Shown in pieces: positions 1 to 8,400 of a stretch of DNA of 15,805 nucleotides (positions are counted from its first letter, which is position 1; every line of letters begins with the position of its first letter). The position numbers and the translations under genes are program-made. The DNA comes from Bacteroidales bacterium UBA6408. Its GTDB lineage: Bacteria; Bacteroidota; Bacteroidia; Bacteroidales; UBA932. Location: NCBI GenBank assembly GCA_002439805.1, contig DJPQ01000013.1, forward strand, positions 1 to 15,805, given 5' to 3'. A model generated the notes under the pieces. The model made no database searches and had not been told where the DNA came from. It saw only the letters and a list, made by a program, of their open reading frames with translations.

Positions 1-18
1 TGGTTGCCTTGAGGTTCA

Positions 19-1437
19 TTACTTCGTCGCTGTCTTCTTTATGATTCTGACATCGTTAACATAGAACACTGAACCTTTGGCAGCCTTTGCCCTGTCATCG
101 GTTTCCGGATTTATATGAATCTCTATTCTGTTCAGATAGCCATCAGAACCGAAATAGTCCTTGAGTGGAATGGACACACGATGCCAATCCGTATCATTCA
201 GCCCATTACTACCTTTGTAAGTGCTGCGCCAACCTTCATCACTTGATACCCTATATATCGGAGCGACATTCTCCTTCTTCGGATTCCCCATAAAGCTGTG
301 CCAGTAAACCTCCCAACCGGTTTTGGCATCAATTGCTGTCTTGTTTGCCTTGACATAGTATTCAAGAGCATAGTCGTTGTAGTAATCGGCCATGGAAAGA
401 TTAGATGAGCCTTGGAATTTCAGATAACCAGTCCAAGCCTTTTCTTTGGTCAGTTCCCAACGGATTGACTTGCCGCCAATAACTTTTTCATCAGATACTT
501 CCTCAAGCGAAACTGTCGGCGTGCCATTGCTCTCACTTCCGAGGTAATAAAACTTGTCGTTTGCCTCACCGTTATAAATCACTGTTCCAAGGTCATCCTC
601 CCAAACAGGGGTGACATTTATCGGGCGAACCTCACCGGCGCCGACCTGAAGACCGGTTGCTTCCTTGATGGAAATCTTGCCGTCATTGCGGCGCATCGTG
701 AGGAGTACCTTTCCGCTGTAATCCATCGGACAGACGGCAAGATAGTAGTTCCCTGCCTCCATTGCTCCGCCATCCAGAGAAACAAGAGTGGCGCTTTTGT
801 ACCACATATCCGTGTGATAGGTTGGGAACTCGTAGTTCAACGATGCCGCAATGCCGCCCGCAAGTCCGTTCGCCTGCGCAGCATCCGGAAACTCCAAAGT
901 AACAGCCACACATCCGTCAGGGACATTGAGGCGGACAAGTCCGCAGAGATGGCCAAATTTGAAGGAATTGCTTGAAACATCGCATTTTGCCCTAAGCAAG
1001 GTCACATTGTCGGAAACGCCATCCTTCTTCGCGTACTGGATTTCCGGGATTATTGTGTTCAAGGTCGTCGAACTGACTTTTGCAGTCTCGCTGTACGGAT
1101 AGAAAGCATACCATGTGTTCTCCGGAGCCTCGGCCGCGCCCTTGAAGATGGCAGTTGCACCGCCGGCCTCAGTCGTGAAAGGCTGTACCGCACCATTCTT
1201 GTCAACCACGCCGATGACGTCGCCGGCGCTCCAGACCATCTTGGTGTATTGCCCGGCCTCGTTCTGGGCGAGGTTGGTTCTTGTGCCCGGAGCCGGCTCT
1301 CCGAGCACGTCAAATCCGGCAGTGAAAGTCACCGTTCCGTCGGACGGAGCCGGATTGTTCTGTTCAACATTTTCCTTGTTGCAGGCAATGGCCGCCACGG
1401 CAGCTGCCGCCATAATCATTATTCTTGTAGTTTTCAT
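19..1437 (-). CDS. Fimbrillin-like surface lipoprotein with C-terminal carbohydrate-binding-like domain
   Basis: 472 residues. A lipoprotein signal (MKTTRIMIMA, Ala-rich core) ends at the acceptor Cys19, so the mature protein is probably on the outer membrane. Residues ~34-280 have the fimbrillin/Mfa-like pattern of Bacteroidales: an opening VTFTAGF strand, GTRT at 51-54, VWSAGDVIGV at 68-77 and repeated short beta strands. Residues ~284-468 form a second, beta-rich domain that aligns by eye with the C-terminal domain of the GH5 protein in this locus (SIRWEL, DWHRVSIPLKD, GSVFYVNDV). It is the last gene of the PUL, where surface glycan-binding proteins often sit. I infer a glycan-binding or adhesin role and no catalysis; no catalytic motif is visible. 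GC is about 44% over the C-terminal domain and about 55% over the rest (hand count), suggesting a composite origin. The start is the only ATG giving the lipobox. Domain family names are by pattern, not by search. Confidence 0.85.
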   Translation of the reverse strand: MKTTRIMIMAAAAVAAIACNKENVEQNNPAPSDGTVTFTAGFDVLGEPAPGTRTNLAQNEAGQYTKMVWSAGDVIGVVDKNGAVQPFTTEAGGATAIFKGAAEAPENTWYAFYPYSETAKVSSTTLNTIIPEIQYAKKDGVSDNVTLLRAKCDVSSNSFKFGHLCGLVRLNVPDGCVAVTLEFPDAAQANGLAGGIAASLNYEFPTYHTDMWYKSATLVSLDGGAMEAGNYYLAVCPMDYSGKVLLTMRRNDGKISIKEATGLQVGAGEVRPINVTPVWEDDLGTVIYNGEANDKFYYLGSESNGTPTVSLEEVSDEKVIGGKSIRWELTKEKAWTGYLKFQGSSNLSMADYYNDYALEYYVKANKTAIDAKTGWEVYWHSFMGNPKKENVAPIYRVSSDEGWRSTYKGSNGLNDTDWHRVSIPLKDYFGSDGYLNRIEIHINPETDDRAKAAKGSVFYVNDVRIIKKTATK

Positions 1438-1495
1438 TGTATCAATCAGTTTGAAGTTTTTATAAGTTAATTCGTGAGATGTTTACGAGCAATAT

Positions 1496-1509
1496 AGGTC
1501 GAAAGACCT
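1496..1509 (-). terminator. Short perfect hairpin just after the small ORF
   Basis: AGGTC-GAAA-GACCT is a perfect 5-bp inverted repeat with a 4-base loop, one base past the stop codon of the small ORF and ~60 bases before the lipoprotein start. Read on the minus strand it is followed by TATATTGC and not a clean T-run, so it is at best a weak terminator. It could instead be an RNA-processing or stability element that sets the lipoprotein level apart from the upstream genes. Confidence 0.25.
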
Positions 1510-1510
1510 G

Positions 1511-1678
1511 TTACCACTGAACCTCATCCAAATATGTCACATCACTAATCTGCCCGTCCTTGCTCTGGCAGAATCCCGCCTCCACGCCGAGCGTGAAGAC
1601 ATTGATTTCGGGAGAGGGATATGCTTTCCTGCCCCCCCCATTTTCTGAAAATTGCTTGTTTTTCATTGTTTTGTTCAT
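1511..1678 (-). CDS. Small 55-residue protein upstream of the fimbrillin-like lipoprotein
   Basis: The frame reads MNKTMKNKQF, then SENGGGRKAYPSPEINVF, then TLGVEAGFCQSKDGQISDV, then TYLDEVQW and TAA. It has no signal peptide or membrane segment. The layout (basic start, Gly-rich patch, Y-x-S-P-E-x-x-V, then E-x-G-F-C-x-S and an acidic tail with a final Trp) resembles, from memory, short uncharacterised Bacteroidales peptides often found beside fimbrillin-like lipoprotein genes. The region before the ATG is AT-rich, as is normal for this phylum; an alternative start is the ATG at 1666. An eight-G run codes the Gly-rich patch. Another reading: the end (VTYLDEVQW) also resembles the last strand of the C-terminal domains of its two neighbours, and its frame matches that of the GH5 gene, so it could be a domain remnant. 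No function is assigned. Confidence 0.5.
   Translation of the reverse strand: MNKTMKNKQFSENGGGRKAYPSPEINVFTLGVEAGFCQSKDGQISDVTYLDEVQW
1632..1639 (-). repeat. Eight-G homopolymer tract inside the small ORF
   Basis: Eight consecutive C on the plus strand (G on the coding strand) code for Gly-Gly plus the first two bases of a third Gly codon, 12 codons into the small ORF. Loss or gain of one base changes every residue after it. Such tracts are prone to replication slippage and also to sequencing error. Confidence 0.8.
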
Positions 1679-1704
1679 TATGTTGTTAGTAATTATTGCT
1701 TTAC

Positions 1705-1734
1705 GCCGTCATGACCCTAAACCGCCACGACGGC
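1705..1734 (-). other. Imperfect inverted repeat in the GH5-small ORF gap
   Basis: GCCGTCATG (1705-1713) pairs with CACGACGGC (1726-1734) at eight of nine positions around a 12-base loop. It lies just after the GH5 stop codon. No T-run follows on the minus strand, so it does not look like a full intrinsic terminator; it might protect the 3' end of the upstream message. Confidence 0.25.
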
Positions 1735-1747
1735 GAGCAGTGTCATG

Positions 1748-3703
1748 TCAATAGTCAACCGACGGCAGTATGTTCAGGTCGTTTATCATCCCGCTGTTCT
1801 GCCCCGGAGTCGGTTCCGGTTCAGGGTCTGGGTCCGGTTTTGGATCCGGGTCCGGTTTTGGATCGGGGTCGGGATCCGGTTTCGGGTCCGGGTCCTCGCC
1901 GCCCGGCTTCCAGTTAGGGTCGAGCGGTCCCATGATCACCACCTCGTCGAGGTAGAACACGGCTCCCGCAGAAGCGTCGCTGTCGAAGGTGCCGAACTGG
2001 ATTTCCTTCATCTTCGCCCAGGTGAAATGCCCTTCGGACGGGGTGTACGGGTTGCCGCACTCGCAGCTGCGGTAGTCGAAGTCCTTCAGCGGAATCTTCA
2101 CCTCGTGCCACTCGCCGTCAGCCTTGGCGTTCGCAGCCGTAACCCCATATCTCATCACCCAGTTGTGCTGCTCGGCAGGGTCGGTGAAGCTGTCCTTGTT
2201 GTTTACGCACCAGATGCTCCAGCCCACGGACTTGGCGGTGCGGAGGTCTGCCTTGAAGCGGAAACGGATGGAGGTCTTGCGGAGGTTGAACTTGGTGAGG
2301 TCCTCGCACTTGCTCTTGAACTGGAAGGTCAGATAGTTCCACGTTCCCTTGACGTCCCACTTGATGCAGTTGGAGCCGACGGCCGGTGAGTCGAAGCTCG
2401 GAATCGTCAGATGTGTAGCCTTTCCGTCCGCGCCGAACGGGGTCACAGACTCGCCCCAGTCGTCATCATAGAGCACGACCTTGGCGTAGCTGCTCTCGTC
2501 CTCGTCAGGGTCGTCCCTGTAGGCCGGAGGCACTGTGAGCCCGAGGGCATTGACCAGATCGAGGTTCAGGTCCCTGTCGAACTTGACGCTGCCGTCGGTG
2601 TTGAAGAGCCCGAATTCCTTGCTGTAGGTCCACAGGGTCCAGGAAACGCCGTTGAGCTCGGCATATTTCCTCACGCACTCGTGCCAGTAGCAGCGGTCGG
2701 CGTTGGAAGAGCCCCGGTTGTTCGCGAATGCCCCGATTGCCCCGAATTCGCCCATGAAAAGCGGCACCCCGCGGCGGCGCGCCTCGGAGATGGACTTGTC
2801 CATGTCCTGATAGATGGCGTACTCGGTGCCGAGGTAGGAGTAGTTCTGAAGAGCCTCCTTGTAGGTGGAGTTGGTAATCTGGGAGGCAAGCTTGTCCCCG
2901 TCAAACTTGTCGTTCCACGGGAAAGGCACCTGCCCGCCGATGGCGTAGAGCTTCGTCCAGTCGCCCGGTGTCCCGCCCTGATGGGTGAAGACCATCGGGG
3001 AGTAGAAATGGAAGGTGTAGATGAGGTTTTCGTCCTCATATTCAGGAAGTTCGGAAAGGGAATGGTAGGGGTTCGCGCAGACGATTATGGAGTGCCTGTC
3101 ATCGACCTTGCGGATTTCCTTGATCAGCTCGCCCTGAAGCTCGTGCCAGTGATCCTTCCACCAGTCTCCGTCCGGCTCGTTCTGAAGCTCATAGACGACC
3201 TTGCCCGAACGGTTCTTGCAGTGCTCGGCCACCTGACGCCACACGGATTTCATGAAGCCCTCGGCATGGTCGTCGGGATATTTTGCGACATAGCCCCACT
3301 GGTGGTTATCGACGATGACTGTGATTCCCCATTTCTCGCCGAGGTCAAGCAGTTCGTCGAGACGGCTGAGGAACTTGTCCTGAAGCTTGTAGGCAGTGCC
3401 GCTCGCAGGCTCGACGAAACGTCCGAAGGTCATCGGGACGCGCACGACGTCGATTCCGAGCTCGGTCAGGTGCTGGAAGGTGTCGTCGTTGATGTAGCCC
3501 ATCCAGATGTTGTTAGCGTCGCTCCCTTCGGAAACGTCGAAGCACGAGGACAGGTTCACTCCCCGGGTGAAGCCGGTCTTGACCAGCTCGTTGTCCGTCC
3601 CCGCCTCCGAAGGCTTGACGCCGTAGAGGTTCCTGGTGCAGCCCACGATGGCAAGCAGCGCCAGAAGCGGAAGCATTATTTTCTGTATTCTGTTCATATA
3701 CAT
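1748..3703 (-). CDS. Glycoside hydrolase family 5 lipoprotein with C-terminal carbohydrate-binding-like domain
   Basis: 651 residues. A lipoprotein signal with acceptor Cys22 (AIVGC) suggests a surface-exposed endo-acting enzyme. The GH5 (beta/alpha)8 catalytic domain spans ~42-390: RVPMTF at 88-93, VDNHQWGY at 131-138, the acid/base Glu176 in LQNEP, HFYSP at 232-236 and the nucleophile Glu319 in FMGEFG, with WTLWTYS at 355-361. A beta-rich domain at ~405-593 matches the C-terminal domain of the fimbrillin-like lipoprotein. Then comes a Pro/Asp linker (604-633) and a 17-residue tail ending NILPSVDY. GH5 enzymes cut beta-1,4-linked glucans, mannans and related polymers by a retaining mechanism; the subfamily, and so the substrate, cannot be told here. 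The gene starts 38 bases after susD, so it is probably co-transcribed. An ATG at codon 3 is an alternative start. The linker leading to almost nothing is odd. Confidence 0.92.
   Translation of the reverse strand: MYMNRIQKIMLPLLALLAIVGCTRNLYGVKPSEAGTDNELVKTGFTRGVNLSSCFDVSEGSDANNIWMGYINDDTFQHLTELGIDVVRVPMTFGRFVEPASGTAYKLQDKFLSRLDELLDLGEKWGITVIVDNHQWGYVAKYPDDHAEGFMKSVWRQVAEHCKNRSGKVVYELQNEPDGDWWKDHWHELQGELIKEIRKVDDRHSIIVCANPYHSLSELPEYEDENLIYTFHFYSPMVFTHQGGTPGDWTKLYAIGGQVPFPWNDKFDGDKLASQITNSTYKEALQNYSYLGTEYAIYQDMDKSISEARRRGVPLFMGEFGAIGAFANNRGSSNADRCYWHECVRKYAELNGVSWTLWTYSKEFGLFNTDGSVKFDRDLNLDLVNALGLTVPPAYRDDPDEDESSYAKVVLYDDDWGESVTPFGADGKATHLTIPSFDSPAVGSNCIKWDVKGTWNYLTFQFKSKCEDLTKFNLRKTSIRFRFKADLRTAKSVGWSIWCVNNKDSFTDPAEQHNWVMRYGVTAANAKADGEWHEVKIPLKDFDYRSCECGNPYTPSEGHFTWAKMKEIQFGTFDSDASAGAVFYLDEVVIMGPLDPNWKPGGEDPDPKPDPDPDPKPDPDPKPDPDPEPEPTPGQNSGMINDLNILPSVDY
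1805..1894 (-). repeat. Tandem repeat coding the Pro/Asp-rich linker
   Basis: Thirty codons of alternating Asp-Pro, Lys-Pro and Glu-Pro. The DNA holds near-identical 18-base units; a 17-base stretch is repeated exactly at 1830-1846 and 1848-1864. Such linkers usually separate two folded domains of surface enzymes. The repeat can change length by slippage. Confidence 0.85.
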
Positions 3704-3741
3704 AGTTTTAATGGTATTGTGTCTTTCTCCGTAAAGTGACC

Positions 3742-5451
3742 CTATTTGTCCTTGTCCGCATATCCCGGGTTCTGCTTGATGACATCCGAAACATTCAGAA
3801 TGTGCGTCGAAATCGGGAAGAGTTTCTTGTGGGAATTGTTCGCGCCGTCAGGGGTGTGGTCCCACCATTCTCCGGTGATGTACTGGTTCCAGCGGATGAG
3901 GTCGGTCCGGCGGCGGTTCTCCCCTATGAACTCAATCATCCACTCGTCGAGCATCCTCCACTGGTCGAGGTTCTCGGCCGTAGCCTTGTTCGGGTCGTTG
4001 CCGTTCTCAAAATAGCGCTTGCGCACTTCGTTGATGAGCTCGGCCGCTCCCTTCCTGTCCCCGCCGCGCCACTTGCACTCGGCGAGAATGTAGTAGGCCT
4101 CGGTCAGACGCATGATCGGAATGTCGGGGTTGAAGAGCAGGTTAGCATCGCTGGCATTGGGGCGCGGCGAGAACTTGACGAGACGCACTCCGGAGTTCTC
4201 CTCGCCCGTCTCCATCGACGACTCGGTCTTTCCCTCGGAGAGTCTGGCCACCTGATCGACGAGTCTGAGGGTCTGTCCGGAATATTCCTGAGTTCCGGTG
4301 ACCTTCCACGACGGGTTGTCCGGATTCACGAGTTCACCGAAAAGGAACATCCCCTCGTATTTGCCGTTGCCGAGGTAGCGGTATTTCTTCTTGCGCACGT
4401 CCGTGTCCTCGAACTTCGAGAACGGCGAGCCGAGCTTGTAGGCATATGGCTTGCCGGCGCCGTCGAGGGACGGGGTGAGGCAGTACTGGTTGGAGCCGTT
4501 GGAGTTGGGGATGCCTCCGAAATAATTGCTCATGTTCGTAGGCATCTGGCGGCCCCACTCGTAGTAGGCGTCCGTCTCCAGCTGGGCGCGCTCGCTCGGG
4601 ATTGACCATATTATCTCGTTTGACCAGGCGTTCTCGAATCCGAAAATTTTCGTCCAGTCCCTGTCGAGCTCGTATGTTCCGTATTTCCCGTCAATCAGGT
4701 CCCGGCATATCCTCGCAGCGTCGTCGTAGCGCTCCTCCCCAATGTAGGAGATAGCGTTGAAATAGAGCTTGGCGAGCCCGAGAGCGGCCATGGCCTTGTG
4801 AATCTCACCCTTTTCCTCCGCGCCGAGAGCCGTCTTGGCCTCAAGGTTCGGAAGGGCATCCTTGAAAAGCTTTTCTATAAAGTAGAAGGTCTCCTTCGCG
4901 GTCGAGCGGGGACGTTCCTCCTCCGCGCTCTCGGCGTAGAGCGGGAGACCGCCGAAGCAGTCGAGATCCTCAAGGTAGTAGAGTCCGGCAAGGGCAGTCA
5001 GCTGCGCCGTCCAGTTCTCCCATGTTCCGTCCGGGAAGCCGAAGCTCGCGAGATCGACGTCACGAAGGTCGTCGAGCGCCGCCCAGCACCTTGCCACGCC
5101 GACCATCCTCGACGCATAGACCTGATAGCTCGCGCCGAAGTAAATCGGGAAGTCGTGGTAGTGCATCTTGTACTCCTCTCCCCTGGAGGCGTTCTGGCCT
5201 CCGCGAACCGGATTTATGAACTCGTCTGTGGTGAGTTCCTGAAGAGTGAACGGGCTTCCGTCCTGGGCAAAGGTCCAGCGGGCGTGGGTGAAGGAACGGT
5301 AGTAGCGCTGCCACACCGCGTCCTTCGAGTCATAGAACGTGTCCGGAGCCACCTGCTTGTAGAAGACCGGCTCTATGTCGCAGCCTGCGAGCGCCGCGAG
5401 GGACAGCAGCAGGAGCGTAAGTTTCAATATGTTGTGTTTCATGTCTGTCAT
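3742..5451 (-). CDS. susD: SusD/RagB-family outer-membrane glycan-binding lipoprotein
   Basis: 569 residues, close to the usual SusD length. The signal peptide ends in LAGC with acceptor Cys24. The mature start (PDTFYDSKDAVWQRY) and the late block with PIMRLTEAYYILAECKWR and LINEVRKRYF are typical of the RagB/SusD fold, with its TPR-like helices; the final QNPGY is common in the family. SusD caps the SusC barrel and hands over oligosaccharides. The gene follows susC by 44 bases and precedes the GH5 gene by 38, so one transcript is likely. A second ATG three codons in (5442) gives MKHNILKL and an equally good signal peptide. The aromatic residues that bind sugar cannot be picked out by eye, so the ligand stays open. 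Confidence 0.94.
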   Translation of the reverse strand: MTDMKHNILKLTLLLLSLAALAGCDIEPVFYKQVAPDTFYDSKDAVWQRYYRSFTHARWTFAQDGSPFTLQELTTDEFINPVRGGQNASRGEEYKMHYHDFPIYFGASYQVYASRMVGVARCWAALDDLRDVDLASFGFPDGTWENWTAQLTALAGLYYLEDLDCFGGLPLYAESAEEERPRSTAKETFYFIEKLFKDALPNLEAKTALGAEEKGEIHKAMAALGLAKLYFNAISYIGEERYDDAARICRDLIDGKYGTYELDRDWTKIFGFENAWSNEIIWSIPSERAQLETDAYYEWGRQMPTNMSNYFGGIPNSNGSNQYCLTPSLDGAGKPYAYKLGSPFSKFEDTDVRKKKYRYLGNGKYEGMFLFGELVNPDNPSWKVTGTQEYSGQTLRLVDQVARLSEGKTESSMETGEENSGVRLVKFSPRPNASDANLLFNPDIPIMRLTEAYYILAECKWRGGDRKGAAELINEVRKRYFENGNDPNKATAENLDQWRMLDEWMIEFIGENRRRTDLIRWNQYITGEWWDHTPDGANNSHKKLFPISTHILNVSDVIKQNPGYADKDK

Positions 5452-5495
5452 AATTTATGGTGAACGCCAAATTTCATGTTCAGGCCGGAGCCCCG

Positions 5496-8400
5496 TCAGA
5501 ATTTGAGCTGCACGCCGAGGGTCCATGTGCGCGACATCGGGTAGGCGCGTGTGTAATAGTCTATTCCGCCGTCATATCCGGTGATGTTCACCTCCGGGTC
5601 GAGTCCGGTGTAGCCGGTGAAGGTGGCGACGTTGCCGCAGGTCGCGAAGACACGCAGGCTGTCGACATATTTCGTCCACCTCTTTATGTCCAGGGTGTAT
5701 CCGAGGGTTATCGCGTCAATCTTGAGGAACGAACCCTCTTCGAGGTAGTAGTTGCTCATGAGCTTCTCGTCCTTGATGTGGGCGAAGGTTGAGTAGGCGT
5801 CGCGCAGGACATTGCACTCGCCGTTGCGCCGGGCTATTCCCAGACACATGGCATAGGTGTTATAGACGTCGAAGCCGAGCCAGCCGTGCATGCTCACGCC
5901 GAGGTCGAAGTCTCTGTAGCTGAGGCTGTGGCTCCAGCCGTACATGACCTTAGGGGTGAAGTTCCCGAGGAGTTTGCGGTCGTCGGCAATCTTCGACGAG
6001 GACGGGATGGTCCTGCCGTTGCGGTCGCTGATGAGGAACTGGCCGTCCGTTGAGAATCCGGCGAACTCATAGATGTAGAACTGTCCCACGACGCTCCCCT
6101 CCTCAAGGATGATGGACTTGCCAGGAGAGTTCGGCCCGGGCATCTGACCGCCGTCCCAGCGGGTGTTGCTGCCGTCCATGGTGAGGACGCGGCTGGAGGA
6201 GTGGCTTAGGTTCAGCGAAGTGCTCCACTTGAAGTCCTTGGTGCGGATGATGTCGCCCCCGAGCTCGAACTCCCAGCCCTTGTTTTCCATGGAGCCGATG
6301 TTCTGCCACTGGTAGCCCCTGATGTACGGAGGCTGCGGAACCCTGACATAGAACAGCATTCCGGAAATCTTGCGCCTGAAGAGGTCGGCCTTTCCGTATA
6401 TCCTGCCGTCGAGGAAGGAGAAGTCGAGTCCCACGTTCCATTCGCCCTTGGTCTCCCATCCGAGGTTGGGGTTCACGTCCTCGCTGCGGCCGTAGGTATA
6501 TTTCCATGTCCCGTTAGGAAGTATCCACCTGTTCTCGTCGGCGCCGATGAAGTTACCGGAATACGTCGCGCTGAAATCGTTGTTTCCGGTGACTCCGTAG
6601 CCTGCGCGTATCTTGAGGTCGTCAATCCATTTCACGTTCTCCATGAACGGCTCATTGGCTATGCTCCAGCCGGCTGAAACCGCCCAGAAGTTGCCCCAGC
6701 GGTTCTTCTTTCCGAACTTGGAGGAGCCCTCGCGGCGGTAGGTCGCGGAAATCATGTAGCGGTTTTTGTACGAGTAGTTGGCCCGGGCGAAGTATGCCAT
6801 GAGCTTTTCTGTGACCTCCTTGGAGGATGACATGGAGGCGAGGCCGTCGTTGAGGTAGGAGCCTTTCTCCATGTCCCAGTATTTCACGCCGTCGACGGTG
6901 AAGTTGCTGTTGGACATGCTGAAGGATTCGCCGTCGTAGCGGTTCCATGAGTATCCGAGCACGGCGTTCACCTTGTGCGCGTCGCCGAAAGTGCGGTCGT
7001 AGGAGAAATATCCCTCGGTGTTGATTCTCTCGGTCTTGGAGAATCCGAGCGTCGCCGTGCCGTTGATGCTGTTCGCGATGCTCTCGCGGTGGAACATGGA
7101 CCTGTAGGTGTGAGGCTCGCTCTGGTAGTTGGAATATCCGACGCTCTGGCGGTACGACAGGCCCTCGACCGGAAGGATGTTCAGAGTGAACGAAGCCTCG
7201 GGCTTGAACCACTTGTCGGTGGAGTTGCTGTCGTAGAGGGCGGCGTCGGCGATGATGTTGTAGTCGTTTGACTCGCCTGTCCAGATGTTGTAGCCGGTGC
7301 GGGAGTTCTCGTCATACGGCGAGCGGGTCGGGTTGTTGAGCAGGGCCTGTCCGAAGTACGCGCCCTGATTGTTGCGCTTCGCCTGACGGTAATCGACGTT
7401 GGTGCGGATTTCAAACCAGCCGTCGAACATGGTGTATTTCGCGTTGAGCCTTCCGCCGAAGTCCTTGCGCCACTCTCCCGTGGCGATTCCGTCCTGCTTC
7501 TCGTAGAAGAACGACGAATAGACGGTTGCCTTCTGCGTTCCGAAGTTCACCGCGATGTTGTGCTTCCGGGAGAAGTTGCGGTGGTTTATGGCCTCGTCCC
7601 ACCAGTCGGTGCGGCTGCCGTAGTCCTTGCCCACGCCGTTGGCGACATATTCCTCGGCGGAGAGGATGTCCGGCTTTCCGTAGGCCTGACGGTGAAGAAG
7701 CTCGGCGCTGTAGGTGAGGTTCAGCTTGCCTTCGGTGTCGGTGCCGCTCTTGGTGGTGATGAGAATCACGCCTGCGGCCGCACGGGTTCCGTAAATCGCG
7801 CCTGCGGAAGCGTCCTTGAGCACGTCGATGGACTTGATGTCATCCGGATTGAGCGAGCGGATGTCGCCGCCCGGGAATCCGTCGATAACTACAAGAGGCT
7901 CCTGCCCCGCGACGATTGACGCCATGCCCCTGAGCTGGAGCTTGGGAGAGGAGTTCACGCCCTTGGTCTGGCCTATCACGAGACCGCCTATCTTGCCCTG
8001 GAGCGCCGTGGTGATGTCCGCGCCGCCCACGCCCTTCATCATCTCGTCGGCGGAGATGGAGGCGATGGAGCTGGTGACTTCCTTGCGGTCGAGAGTTCCG
8101 TAGCCGATGACGACGGCCTGGTCGAGGAACTCAATCGAGTCCTTGAGCGTGACGTCGATGTTCTCGGACGAGCCGACCCTCATCTGTGCGGTGTTGTAGC
8201 CGATGCAGCTGACGGAAATCACCGGAGACTTGACACTCCGGGGAATGTCCAGGGAATATGCGCCGTCGGCGTCGGTGTTAGTTCCTGTCTGCGTGCCGCT
8301 GATGAAGACGAACGCACCCGCTACAGGCTCGCCGTGGGCATCGGTGATGTGTCCCTGAATGTGCGAGACAACCGTCGCGGCACGGGCTTCACCGTCCGCC

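Noticed and set aside
2411..3739. 442-codon open frame on the plus strand opposite the GH5 gene
   Set aside because: It mirrors the GH5 gene codon for codon, has no recognisable domain and is rich in Val/Leu/Arg as expected of an antisense frame in GC-rich DNA. The GH5 frame has catalytic motifs.
3736..4605. 289-codon plus-strand frame opposite susD
   Set aside because: Antisense shadow of a clear SusD gene, with no signal or domain.
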